Positions 1 through 7,389 of a stretch of 64,000 nt of DNA are shown here, in pieces. Each line of letters begins with the position of its first letter. Position 1 is the stretch's first letter. The DNA is taken from the NCBI GenBank assembly GCA_964419605.1, contig CAYQQM010000017.1, positions 5,189 through 69,188 of the forward strand, given 5' to 3'. This DNA is from JABFXX01 sp964419605. Its GTDB lineage: Bacteria; Myxococcota_A; Polyangia; Haliangiales; Haliangiaceae. The notes below the pieces were generated by a model. The model did no database searches, was not told the origin of the DNA, and saw only the letters and a list, made by a program, of their open reading frames with translations. The position numbers and the translations under genes were made by a program.

Positions 1-861
1 CTCGTCGACAAGATCGATCTCGCGCGTTACGTGGCAGGGGATGTTGGAGAGCCAACCCTACGCGATATTGCAACCGAGCTAAAAAAGCCGGGACGCGACC
101 CGCGAGCTGAATTTGATCCGCCCAAGTTTCGCGACGACGTTACGGCGATGGAAGACTTATCGCCAGGGATGGTGCTCGAGGGCATTGTGACCAACGTAAC
201 CGCGTTTGGCGCTTTCGTCGATATTGGGGTCCACAACGACGGCTTGGTCCACGTGTCCCAGCTGGCGGAGCAGTTTGTAAAAGATCCGACAGAAGTCGTC
301 AAAGTAGGCGATAAGCTCAAGGTTCGCGTGCTCGAAGTCGATCACAAGCGCAAGCGAATCGGCCTGTCCGCACGTCCCCCTGTGCCTCATCAGGAGCGAC
401 CGCCAAAGCAGAACCGAGCGCCTTCCGAGAGGGGCCCTCGATCTCAGGCGCACGCCGTCGGTGCTTCGGCTCGACCTAGCTCGGAATCGCGCGCCGATCA
501 GCCTGGTCGTGAGACTGGAGGTAGGAATGAGCAGCGGGGCAGTGGACGCAAAGGCGATCGCAACCCGCAAAGCGATCGCAACCCGCCGCGAGAAGTTCGC
601 GGTGGAGCGCAAGGGGCGGCGCGCGGACCCGGCGATCGGGCTGACGTTCGAAGGCCGCGCGATGCGTCGGGGAATTCCCCGCGCGACGAGCGACGCAACG
701 AGAACCCTCGAGGGCCTCGTCGCGATCAGGGGGGAGGCGACCGCAGCCCCGACCAGGGCCGGTCGGATCCGCGCGACGCGGCACCCGACAACTGGGGCGT
801 TTCAGGATTCGTCAACAATCCGTTTGCCGCGCTCGGCAAGTCCGACGATTCAAAGCGCTAG
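1..861 (+). CDS. tex: Tex-type S1 RNA-binding protein, C-terminal part
   Basis: The reading frame is open from the first base, so the gene starts outside the window. The visible part begins with LVDKIDLARYV, as in Tex/YhgF proteins just before their last domain. A complete S1 RNA-binding domain follows (about residues 45-120 of the visible part: PGMVLEGIVTNVTAFGAFVDIG, then VHVSQL, then the basic KRKRIGLSAR end). Tex proteins bind RNA and act in transcription and in stress tolerance. After the S1 domain comes an unusual tail of about 150 residues, very rich in Arg, Pro, Asp, Gly and Asn and probably disordered, ending in a short ordered-looking segment (NPFAALGK). Part of the tail is an 18-bp tandem repeat at about 554-590. 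Tex identity is likely; another S1-tailed protein is possible because the N-terminal part is not visible. Confidence 0.85.
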   Translation, partial: LVDKIDLARYVAGDVGEPTLRDIATELKKPGRDPRAEFDPPKFRDDVTAMEDLSPGMVLEGIVTNVTAFGAFVDIGVHNDGLVHVSQLAEQFVKDPTEVVKVGDKLKVRVLEVDHKRKRIGLSARPPVPHQERPPKQNRAPSERGPRSQAHAVGASARPSSESRADQPGRETGGRNEQRGSGRKGDRNPQSDRNPPREVRGGAQGAARGPGDRADVRRPRDASGNSPRDERRNENPRGPRRDQGGGDRSPDQGRSDPRDAAPDNWGVSGFVNNPFAALGKSDDSKR

Positions 862-862
862 G

Positions 863-1087
863 TGCCCGCCTACCAGCAAACTAGACCGCGGCCCGAAACG
901 CGAAGTGTACGCGCGCGAGCACGTGCCGTTTGTCTGGTTTGTTGACCCCGACGCTCGCACACTCGAAGTCCTTCAGCTGGACAGACTGACCTATCGCCTC
1001 ATCGGGACCTATGCCGACCATGCCGTTGTGTGCGCCGACCCGTTTGCCGCGGCGGAAGTCGAATTGCGCTTTCTTTGGGGCGAATAA
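863..1087 (+). pseudogene. Uma2-family (DUF820) endonuclease remnant, C-terminal part only
   Basis: The frame reads LDRGPKREVYAREHVPFVWFVDP, then ARTLEVLQLD and GTYADHAV, ending FLWGE. This matches the last third of Uma2-family proteins, which have a PD-(D/E)XK-like restriction-endonuclease fold. The N-terminal two thirds, including most of the expected catalytic residues, are absent: upstream in this frame the DNA is the antisense-free overlap with the S1 protein tail. No start codon or ribosome site belongs to it. It is best read as a decayed fragment left by deletion next to the tex end. Uma2 genes are often present in many copies in myxobacteria and cyanobacteria, so a parental copy elsewhere in the genome is likely. 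Confidence 0.6.
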
Positions 1088-1815
1088 CACAGCGTGTCGG
1101 AGCTGCGCACGTATCTCGAAACCCACCAAACGACGCTGCGGACAGCGACATTGCCGCGATCGTGCTGGGACGTTGCGGCAACAGCCTCGGGAGGGGCTAC
1201 GCTATTGTTTCGGTTCGCAACCGCGATCGGCCGGTTGCGCTGGCTCGGCAGGTGTTGCCGGACTCGGATCGTCGGGTTGGTCTCCGTCGACCATAAATTG
1301 CCACTCCATGTCAAAAAGCCAGCGCCATAGATTAAAGCTCCTCTTCGTGGTGCGACGGTACTCGCCTTGTTTCGCTTCAGCGTCGGACAAGGCTGTGTTG
1401 CCATAGCCTTGGTTCGATGCGGTCTCCATCGGGTTGTATCCCGATGCTTTGAGCTCCCCCGGCTTCGGCATGGCCGTGCCCGAGGCTACGCCAGGATCGC
1501 ATGGTAACCCTACCTCCACCCGATCAGATGCTGCGACAAACAGCGCACGCACGATTGGAGGGCGCTCAGGCATGGCCGAACTATTGGCTCGCTTCCTTCC
1601 GTCGTCAAGCGCCAAGAGACCGACGGCCGTCGCGTTTCACCACATTGCTTCACGCCGGAGCGGGCGTGGCAGTCCGTTTCGCCGGACGACTCGACCTTCC
1701 AGTGGGGCGGGGCTGTACGTAGCGTTCGTTCGAGGCGGAAATGCGTACAAGTGGGTTTGGGGGACTGGCGAGGCGCGCCACCCGGGGACCAAATTCGGCT
1801 AAGGTGGGCTCGTAC
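1088..1815. other. Stretch without a convincing gene
   Basis: Several frames are open here on both strands, but none shows a recognisable domain, and they overlap each other as expected for GC-rich non-coding DNA. The only candidate is the weak minus-strand frame listed separately (1202-1615). A Shine-Dalgarno-like AAGGTGG at 1801-1807 lies just before the ATPase start at 1816. Confidence 0.4.
1202..1615 (-). CDS. Doubtful hypothetical protein
   Basis: An open frame of 137 codons fills part of an otherwise empty stretch. Its C-terminal half (RSFNLWRWLFDMEWQFMVDG followed by a Pro/Asp/Ala-rich end) looks more protein-like than the N-terminal half. I do not recognise a family, there is no clear ribosome site, and GC-rich DNA produces such frames by chance. 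It could be a real small gene, a remnant, or nothing. Confidence 0.2.
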   Translation of the reverse strand: MALDDGRKRANSSAMPERPPIVRALFVAASDRVEVGLPCDPGVASGTAMPKPGELKASGYNPMETASNQGYGNTALSDAEAKQGEYRRTTKRSFNLWRWLFDMEWQFMVDGDQPDDPSPATPAEPAQPADRGCEPKQ

Positions 1816-3045
1816 ATGGTCGCGCCATCTGAGCCCCCGAGAGAGCCTGCTACGAACGTTGCCCGGGTCAGCTCGGCCTTACAGGATCTGGCGCGGCAAA
1901 TGAGCGCACAGTTCCTCGACAAACAAGAGATTATTCGCCTGATGGCAGTGTCGGCGATCGCCGGCGAACACATGGTGATCGTGGGTCCGCCCGGGACCGC
2001 CAAGTCTGCGATGATCGAGATGTTCGCGAAGCTGATCGATGCGCGTTATTTCGAGTATTTGCTAACTCGATTCACTGAACCGAACGAGCTATTTGGCCCG
2101 GTGGATATCGCAGCGTTTCGCGAGGGCCGCTACACGAGGCGGATCGAACACATGCTGCCATCAGCGGAGATCGTCTTTCTCGACGAGATCTTTAAGTCAA
2201 ATTCAGCGATCTTAAATTCGCTCCTCCACGTCATCAATGAGCGCAAGTTTCAGAACGGGCCCAACGTGGTCACCGTGCCGCTGCTGTCATTGTTCGCTGC
2301 GTCGAACGAGGTCCCCAACGACGACAATTTGGCGGCGATGTTCGATCGCTTTTTAGTGCGCGTGTTGTCCGACAACCTCGATAGCTACCATTTTCACGAG
2401 TTGATGAAGAAAGGGAGCTCGCTGGAGCTGCGTAAGATGACGGGCCGCAGTGTGGATCGTGCGGGTCGAGCGCCCGAGGCACTTCGCCCAGTGACCAGCG
2501 CGCACGAGTTGCGCGCGATTCAGCACAACTTCGACCAGTTCATGGCGTTTCCCGAGGAGTTTCTCACCAAATACAAAGGGCTGATCTTTCAGATCCGAAG
2601 CGAGGGAATCTCGGTCTCCGATCGGCGGGCCGTCAAGCTATTGAAGCTATTCGCTGCTTCGGCGGTGTTCGACGGGAGAACGACCGTCCACGATGGTGAC
2701 CTTTTCGTTCTGCGCCATATTTGGAACAATCTTGATCAGGTCGAGCTTCTTCAAGAGATTGTGAATCCGCTGGTAGATTCGTACTATCGCGAACACCCTA
2801 GCGAGCGTCGCTTCATCGGCGCCTCAGCGAGTTTTGATGACCTCGTCGCCGAGCTAAGCGCCATTCGCGAGCAGCTCACTACGGGGTCCGAGTTGTCGGA
2901 CATTCAGCTATTCAGCCAGCTCAAGAACCTAAATGAGATCAAGGTCGCTCTCGCCGGGATTCCCGGCGACGCTTCCGTTCGCATGGTGCGCGAAGTCGAT
3001 CAGCTTCTCGAAACCGTGTTCGCGTCGTCGAAGTTTGGCCTGTAG
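1816..3045 (+). CDS. MoxR/RavA-type AAA+ ATPase
   Basis: A 409-residue AAA+ ATPase of the MoxR class, closest in layout to RavA. Walker A is GPPGTAKS near residue 58, Walker B is IVFLDEIFKS near 125, and the sensor-1 region is FAASNEVP near 160; a helical lid and C-terminal helical region follow. RavA/MoxR ATPases act as chaperones that remodel protein complexes, usually with a VWA-domain partner (ViaA) encoded next door. No VWA gene is present here: the next gene is an opposing toxin gene, so the ATPase is an orphan in this window. The ATG at 1816 is chosen because AAGGTGG lies 8 nt upstream; an in-frame ATG at 1741 would add 25 unlikely residues (Arg/Gly rich). Confidence 0.88.
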   Translation: MVAPSEPPREPATNVARVSSALQDLARQMSAQFLDKQEIIRLMAVSAIAGEHMVIVGPPGTAKSAMIEMFAKLIDARYFEYLLTRFTEPNELFGPVDIAAFREGRYTRRIEHMLPSAEIVFLDEIFKSNSAILNSLLHVINERKFQNGPNVVTVPLLSLFAASNEVPNDDNLAAMFDRFLVRVLSDNLDSYHFHELMKKGSSLELRKMTGRSVDRAGRAPEALRPVTSAHELRAIQHNFDQFMAFPEEFLTKYKGLIFQIRSEGISVSDRRAVKLLKLFAASAVFDGRTTVHDGDLFVLRHIWNNLDQVELLQEIVNPLVDSYYREHPSERRFIGASASFDDLVAELSAIREQLTTGSELSDIQLFSQLKNLNEIKVALAGIPGDASVRMVREVDQLLETVFASSKFGL

Positions 3046-3076
3046 TGACGCCGTCGCAAGTTCTAGAGCTCGACCG

Positions 3077-3532
3077 CTATCGGCGCGATGCTCCGACAGC
3101 CTCGGAGACAAACGGATTGATGACTTGTACCGTTCCATACCGACGCTCGTGCTGAAAATCTTCCGAGTAGAGCACTGCTAACCCGTAGTGTTCCGCGTAC
3201 GCCCATAGATGAGCGTCAAACCAGCTGAGCTGATAGGCCGCTGCGCCTCGCAGCGCGAGTCGCAATACCGCGTCAGAGGGATACAGAATCGGAAACTGAT
3301 TGATTAGTTCCTCCGCTTCCCGCCGCGATTCGTCCAGCGTAAGTAGTGAAACACGAGAACCGCTAAGGAGTCGCGAGGTCGCTGCAACGAATTCGACGAT
3401 CGCCTGGTGGGGAATTCGGATTTGATCGGCTGCGAGTCCATCGCGCAGCAATGCGATGGCTCGTGCCTGCTTGTCGGGATACCGCGGATCGTGGCGATAC
3501 ACGAGAACGTTGGTGTCAACGAGGCATGCCAC
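3077..3532 (-). CDS. PIN-domain toxin of a VapBC-like pair
   Basis: A 151-residue PIN-domain ribonuclease. Acidic active-site positions expected for the fold are visible: LVDTNVLV at the N-terminus, the Glu in AIVEF near residue 60, WFDAHLWAYAEHYG near 115 and the Asp in YSEDF near 130. PIN toxins of this type cut RNA and are blocked by the neighbouring antitoxin. The GTG at 3532 is chosen because it puts the conserved VDTN motif at residue 5 and overlaps the antitoxin end by 17 nt, the usual arrangement for translational coupling; upstream in-frame ATG codons lie deep inside the antitoxin gene. Confidence 0.88.
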   Translation of the reverse strand: MACLVDTNVLVYRHDPRYPDKQARAIALLRDGLAADQIRIPHQAIVEFVAATSRLLSGSRVSLLTLDESRREAEELINQFPILYPSDAVLRLALRGAAAYQLSWFDAHLWAYAEHYGLAVLYSEDFQHERRYGTVQVINPFVSEAVGASRR

Positions 3533-3821
3533 GGTCGTACAAGTCCTCTCTGCTCCAACCGCGGCTGCCGCCGCTGCCCACAAACACTTCGGGGCTTTCA
3601 GCGCGTAGCCTCTTGTTGCGTTCAACCTGGCGTTGCGTTGCCAAATCAAACGCAGCTAGTCGGCCCGCAAGGTCGTTCGGCGGAACACGGGCTGACACCA
3701 GCCGAATGCGAATCACATCTCCGACCGACTCAAACACAAGGTTCGTTCCAGGCTTGATCCGATGGGTGTCCGCAACCGCTTTCGGGATGGTCACCTGCAA
3801 CTTACTCGTTACCTTTGACAT
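3516..3821 (-). CDS. AbrB/SpoVT-type antitoxin
   Basis: A 101-residue protein starting with a swapped-hairpin AbrB DNA-binding domain (SKLQVTIPKAVADTHRIKPGTNL, then IRIRLV). The C-terminal half, with WSREDLYDRG near the end, is the likely toxin-binding arm. It is the first gene of a two-gene unit with the PIN toxin. Such antitoxins usually bind their own promoter, alone or with the toxin, and the DNA just upstream holds several palindromes built from CCTT/AAGG (see the operator entry). A TTGACA and a weak TAAAGT lie so close to the ATG that the transcript may have almost no leader. Confidence 0.9.
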   Translation of the reverse strand: MSKVTSKLQVTIPKAVADTHRIKPGTNLVFESVGDVIRIRLVSARVPPNDLAGRLAAFDLATQRQVERNKRLRAESPEVFVGSGGSRGWSREDLYDRGMPR

Positions 3822-3822
3822 T

Positions 3823-3874
3823 CCTTACTTTAGCAAGGATAGGTTCCTTGTCAACGCTAGTTTCCTTGTCAAGG
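3823..3874 (-). promoter_or_regulatory. Operator/promoter of the AbrB-PIN pair
   Basis: Three overlapping or adjacent inverted repeats share CCTT/AAGG half-sites: CCTT(3823-3826)/AAGG(3835-3838), AAGGA(3835-3839)/TCCTT(3845-3849) and CCTTG-T-CAAGG (3864-3874). The 11-mer TTCCTTGTCAA occurs twice, at 3844-3854 and 3862-3872, 18 bp apart. On the minus strand this includes two TTGACA hexamers. The second is followed, after 16 bp, by TAAAGT, ending only a few bases from the antitoxin ATG. Autoregulation is inferred from antitoxin families of this type. Confidence 0.6.
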
Positions 3875-3925
3875 TGAACACTTGCCAATCGCGCAAATCC
3901 TTGCCCAACCTTAGGTGACGTACAA

Positions 3926-4072
3926 ATGATTCCAGGCAGCTACGCGTGGGTGCGAGGCGCAGACGGCACGCTAACCGTGATCGACCTACCGGCACCAAGC
4001 GATGACGACGGGGCCCAGCTCGCTCGTACGGGCGGTATGGCCCTCCTTACGCGGGCGATAGTACGATCGTAA
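3926..4072 (+). CDS. Possible 48-residue protein
   Basis: A short frame starting MIPGSYAWVRGADG, with a plausible acidic middle (DLPAPSDDDGAQ). It runs into the end of the convergent histidine kinase gene by 26 nt. No family is recognised and no strong ribosome site is visible. It may be a fragment of a larger lost gene. Confidence 0.15.
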   Translation: MIPGSYAWVRGADGTLTVIDLPAPSDDDGAQLARTGGMALLTRAIVRS

Positions 4073-5921
4073 ACGTCGAGCCGGCGCCGATGGTGGATTG
4101 AACGCGGATTTCGCCGCCGTGCGCTCGCACGATCTTCTGGCAGATTGCAAGCCCCAGACCTGTACCATCTGGCCGGGTCGTAAAGAACGGGTCGAAGATC
4201 CGTTGCAGGTCGTCGGCGGCAATGCCGCGGCCATGATCCTCCACCTCGATTGCCACCTGTGATTGAGCGAACGATGTCCGCACGGTGACCTGTGCTCCTG
4301 CGGGGGACGCCTCCGCTGCGTTATCGACGAGGTTAACGATCACCTGTCGCAAACGCTGAGGATCGCCATGTATCGGTGGCACGTTGGCGGTGGAATCGCA
4401 GCGTAGAGTTACCCCCTTCTCGGACAAGACGAGCGACATCCCACGAGCCGTCGCTGCGACAAGTTCGGCAATGTCGACCTGCTGTGGTGCAAGTTTCACC
4501 GGCTTGGCGAAGTCGAGGATCTCGGCCACCGATCGGTCAAGCCGGCCTAGTTCTTCGAGGGCAATATCGAGATGCTCGCGGTCATCCTCCGAAAGTGCGA
4601 GTTTTTTGCGCAAGATCTGAACGTTCAGCGAGATGCTGGTTAGGGGCGTGCGTATGTCGTGCGCGATCGCGGCGGCGAATTGCCCGAGCGCAGTGAATTG
4701 ACGCGCGGCTTCGAGCTCGGTTCTGGCTTGATCGCGTTCGACCGCCAACGCGATTCTCGCGGCGAGATCGCGCGCAACGACGTAGGTATCGCGATCGATT
4801 ACTCCACCGTCGATCGCGAGAGCTCCCACCACAGCCCGATCCGCGCCCAGCGCGGGCACGATCAACCCGCTGAGCGAAGCGGTATGGGCATCGCGCTGTG
4901 GTTCGCCATTTTGCAGCGACACGCACAGCGCGGCTGGAAGTTGCCCGGTGGGTGTCCACTGCACCGTCGCTCCATCTGCGATGGCAGAGATCCTTCGGAT
5001 CGCTTCCGCAATGACGGCGGGGTGATCGGACGGCAATGGCTCGTCTTGGATGGCAAGTCGCCGCGCTCGGCGCTCGTCGATTCCAGCCAGTACATTTTTT
5101 TCAAGTCGCGGATACAAAGCGCTGCCTGACCATGCGAGTGCGGCCGGAACGAACGTACAGCCGACGAGCAGTGCCTCTTGCAGGTTGCCTGGCGTTGTCC
5201 AGCGCAGAGTCGCAAATACCGCCCCGCCACCGGCTAGGACCACCAGGAAGGCCATCGTCGACAAGAGCAACACTTCAGCTGTCGTCGACCGCAACGAGAA
5301 CAAGTCGCCGCGGAGTACAGCAGTTCCGATCACTGCGAATCCGATCAAACTTGCGACCGTGGTCTCCGCCCAAATGGCGGGTTCGAACGCTCCGAATACC
5401 GGTCCCAACGAATACGCGGCCACGCCAAACGCCCACCGAAAACACAGTGCCCCGACCACCGCACGCTCGTCGCGGTTCGCCGTGTACTTCCACGAGCGGC
5501 GCCCCAGGTAGATCACGAGGATAGCGGCAGGCACAAAAAACACTTGTTCGATGGCGATGATGTTTGCGGACCGGCGATGATCGGCCGTGACAACGACCGC
5601 TGCGGCAACGACAAACCACGCGACCACGAAGCTGCGCCACCGCCACGGCAGTGCTGGCCGCCGCGGATAGCTCGCCATAAAATCGATCGAAATCGCTCCC
5701 AGTGCCATCGTGCCGAACGCGCAGGGGAGAGTGACCACGGCGTCTACAACGGTCTCGCCAGCCAAAACGCTTACGCCTCGCCAGGCGGCCATCGCGGCGT
5801 CGATCAGCGCGAGGGCGCCAAACAACAGGTTGTCCCGCCGTGTTGGCGCCGCGCGTAACACGAGGATGGCGAACGCTGTGCCTATGGCGGATACCGCCAA
5901 TGGAAGTAGACCAGCCGTCAC
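4047..5921 (-). CDS. Membrane sensor histidine kinase (NtrB-like)
   Basis: A 624-residue sensor kinase. The first ~300 residues contain about eight hydrophobic segments, then a GAF-like soluble region (about 320-400) and the kinase core. The phosphorylated His is H421 in AIAHDIRTPL; the N box is VNLVDNAAEA near 530, G1 is DHGRGI near 562, and G2 is GTGLGLAI near 588. The H-box wording and the partner are typical of kinases that feed NtrC-type activators. The GTG at 5921 is chosen because it overlaps the TGA of the regulator gene in GTGA, so the two are translationally coupled; longer frames would run far back into the regulator. The signal is unknown; the multi-spanning N-terminus suggests a membrane or envelope cue. 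Confidence 0.92.
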   Translation of the reverse strand: MTAGLLPLAVSAIGTAFAILVLRAAPTRRDNLLFGALALIDAAMAAWRGVSVLAGETVVDAVVTLPCAFGTMALGAISIDFMASYPRRPALPWRWRSFVVAWFVVAAAVVVTADHRRSANIIAIEQVFFVPAAILVIYLGRRSWKYTANRDERAVVGALCFRWAFGVAAYSLGPVFGAFEPAIWAETTVASLIGFAVIGTAVLRGDLFSLRSTTAEVLLLSTMAFLVVLAGGGAVFATLRWTTPGNLQEALLVGCTFVPAALAWSGSALYPRLEKNVLAGIDERRARRLAIQDEPLPSDHPAVIAEAIRRISAIADGATVQWTPTGQLPAALCVSLQNGEPQRDAHTASLSGLIVPALGADRAVVGALAIDGGVIDRDTYVVARDLAARIALAVERDQARTELEAARQFTALGQFAAAIAHDIRTPLTSISLNVQILRKKLALSEDDREHLDIALEELGRLDRSVAEILDFAKPVKLAPQQVDIAELVAATARGMSLVLSEKGVTLRCDSTANVPPIHGDPQRLRQVIVNLVDNAAEASPAGAQVTVRTSFAQSQVAIEVEDHGRGIAADDLQRIFDPFFTTRPDGTGLGLAICQKIVRAHGGEIRVQSTIGAGSTFTIVLSPA

Positions 5922-7288
5922 GACGAGTCGTCTTTCTTCAGGCCATATTCGTCGATCTTCCGATCGAGCGTCGGACGGCTGATATCGAGGATGGCGCAGG
6001 TCCGACGCTTGTTCCACCCTGTGCTCGCCAGTACCCGCACGATGTGTGCGCGCTCAACTTCGCGCAACGTGCTAAGCGCTGTGGTCGCATCGCCAGAGGT
6101 ATCCACGAAAGGTGCTTCGCCGAGCGGCAACAAGGTTTCGTCGATCACGTCGGTTTTTGCCAGAACTATCGCGCGCGTGAGCGTGTTTTCGAGCTCGCGA
6201 ACGTTTCCTGGCCACGGATGCGACACCAATCGGGCGAGTGCAGTCGGGGTCACATACCGGACATGTTTTCCGAGGTCGCGCGCAATCTTGGCGATTAATC
6301 CTTCCACAAGGACTGCTACATCGCCAGTGCGCTCGCGCAATGGTGGCAAATGGATCTCCACGACCCGAAGTCGGTAGTAGAGGTCTTCGCGGAACGTCGT
6401 CTTACTCACCATCGCGCCGAGATCGCGGTGTGTTGCCGCAATGATGCGGGCCTCGATCGGCCTGGGCTTTGAGTCGCCAACACGTTCAAACGAGCGCTCC
6501 TGCAGAACGCGCAGTAACTTGGCCTGTATATCGATCGGAACTTCCGCGATTTCGTCGAGAAATAGCGTACCGTTGCCGGCGAGTTCAAATCGTCCGGGTC
6601 TGTCGCCAACAGCGCCAGTAAACGCACCTTTGATGTGGCCAAAAAGCTCACTCTCGAGAACGCCAGGTGCCAGGGCTGAGCAACTCACCGCGACAAAGGG
6701 TCGGTCTGGGGTCGACGCGTTGTGAATCGCTTTTGCTACCAGCTCTTTGCCCGTTCCGGATTCGCCGGTAATCAAGACCGGCGCGCGCGTTGTAGAGACG
6801 GCTCCGATCTGCTTCCACACGTCGCGAATCGCACTGCTCTTGCCGAGTATTTCGCCCGCATCGCTGCCATGGGCGGCCAGCTCGACGAGCTCTCCTCGCG
6901 ACTGTTGGCTAGTGATCGCCGCCTGGATAACGGCTCGGAGTCGATCGATATCGACCGGCTTAACGATGTATTCGTAGGCGCCGAGTTGGATCGCCTTCAC
7001 CGTGGATTGCATGTCGTCCCGCGCCGTGACCACGACGATGGTTGGCTTTTGCGGACGCTGTGCCAGCGCGCTGAGAACTTCGAATCCCGAACCGCCGGGC
7101 AATCCGAGGTCGAGCAGCATGAGTTCGCACGCGTCTGCCTCTGCAATCGCCCCCGCAGCGTCGTGCGCTGTGGAAATGGCAAACCCCTCTGCGCTGAGAA
7201 ACTTCTCCAGCGTGCGACGGATCGATCGGTCGTCGTCTACGATCAGGATTCGGGCCACCAAGCCTGAGACATCCATAGTTCGTGCCAT
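5918..7288 (-). CDS. Sigma-54-dependent response regulator (NtrC family)
   Basis: A 456-residue three-domain activator. The receiver domain (about 12-125) has the acidic pocket VDDD at 17-20, phospho-acceptor D60 in LLDLGLPG and K110. The AAA+ domain has Walker A GESGTGKE at 175-182 and an intact sigma-54 contact loop GAFTGA at 221-226. The C-terminal Fis-type helix-turn-helix contains NKRRTCAILDISRPTLDRKI. It should activate sigma-54 promoters when phosphorylated by the kinase encoded directly downstream (4-nt overlap). An alternative start four codons later (MDVSG) is possible. Target genes are not evident from the sequence. Confidence 0.95.
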   Translation of the reverse strand: MARTMDVSGLVARILIVDDDRSIRRTLEKFLSAEGFAISTAHDAAGAIAEADACELMLLDLGLPGGSGFEVLSALAQRPQKPTIVVVTARDDMQSTVKAIQLGAYEYIVKPVDIDRLRAVIQAAITSQQSRGELVELAAHGSDAGEILGKSSAIRDVWKQIGAVSTTRAPVLITGESGTGKELVAKAIHNASTPDRPFVAVSCSALAPGVLESELFGHIKGAFTGAVGDRPGRFELAGNGTLFLDEIAEVPIDIQAKLLRVLQERSFERVGDSKPRPIEARIIAATHRDLGAMVSKTTFREDLYYRLRVVEIHLPPLRERTGDVAVLVEGLIAKIARDLGKHVRYVTPTALARLVSHPWPGNVRELENTLTRAIVLAKTDVIDETLLPLGEAPFVDTSGDATTALSTLREVERAHIVRVLASTGWNKRRTCAILDISRPTLDRKIDEYGLKKDDSS

Positions 7289-7389
7289 TGTAACTAGGCG
7301 AAATTACATGAAGTTGACACCAAGGTGGTCATATTACGATACTGCGGCTACCGAAAACGCGGTAACTATGCAATCCGTTTGGTGGCCTG

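Noticed and set aside
461..862. Plus-strand frame overlapping the tex tail and continuing into the Uma2 remnant
   Set aside because: It is an off-frame shadow of the GC-rich tail; only the part after 863 resembles a family.
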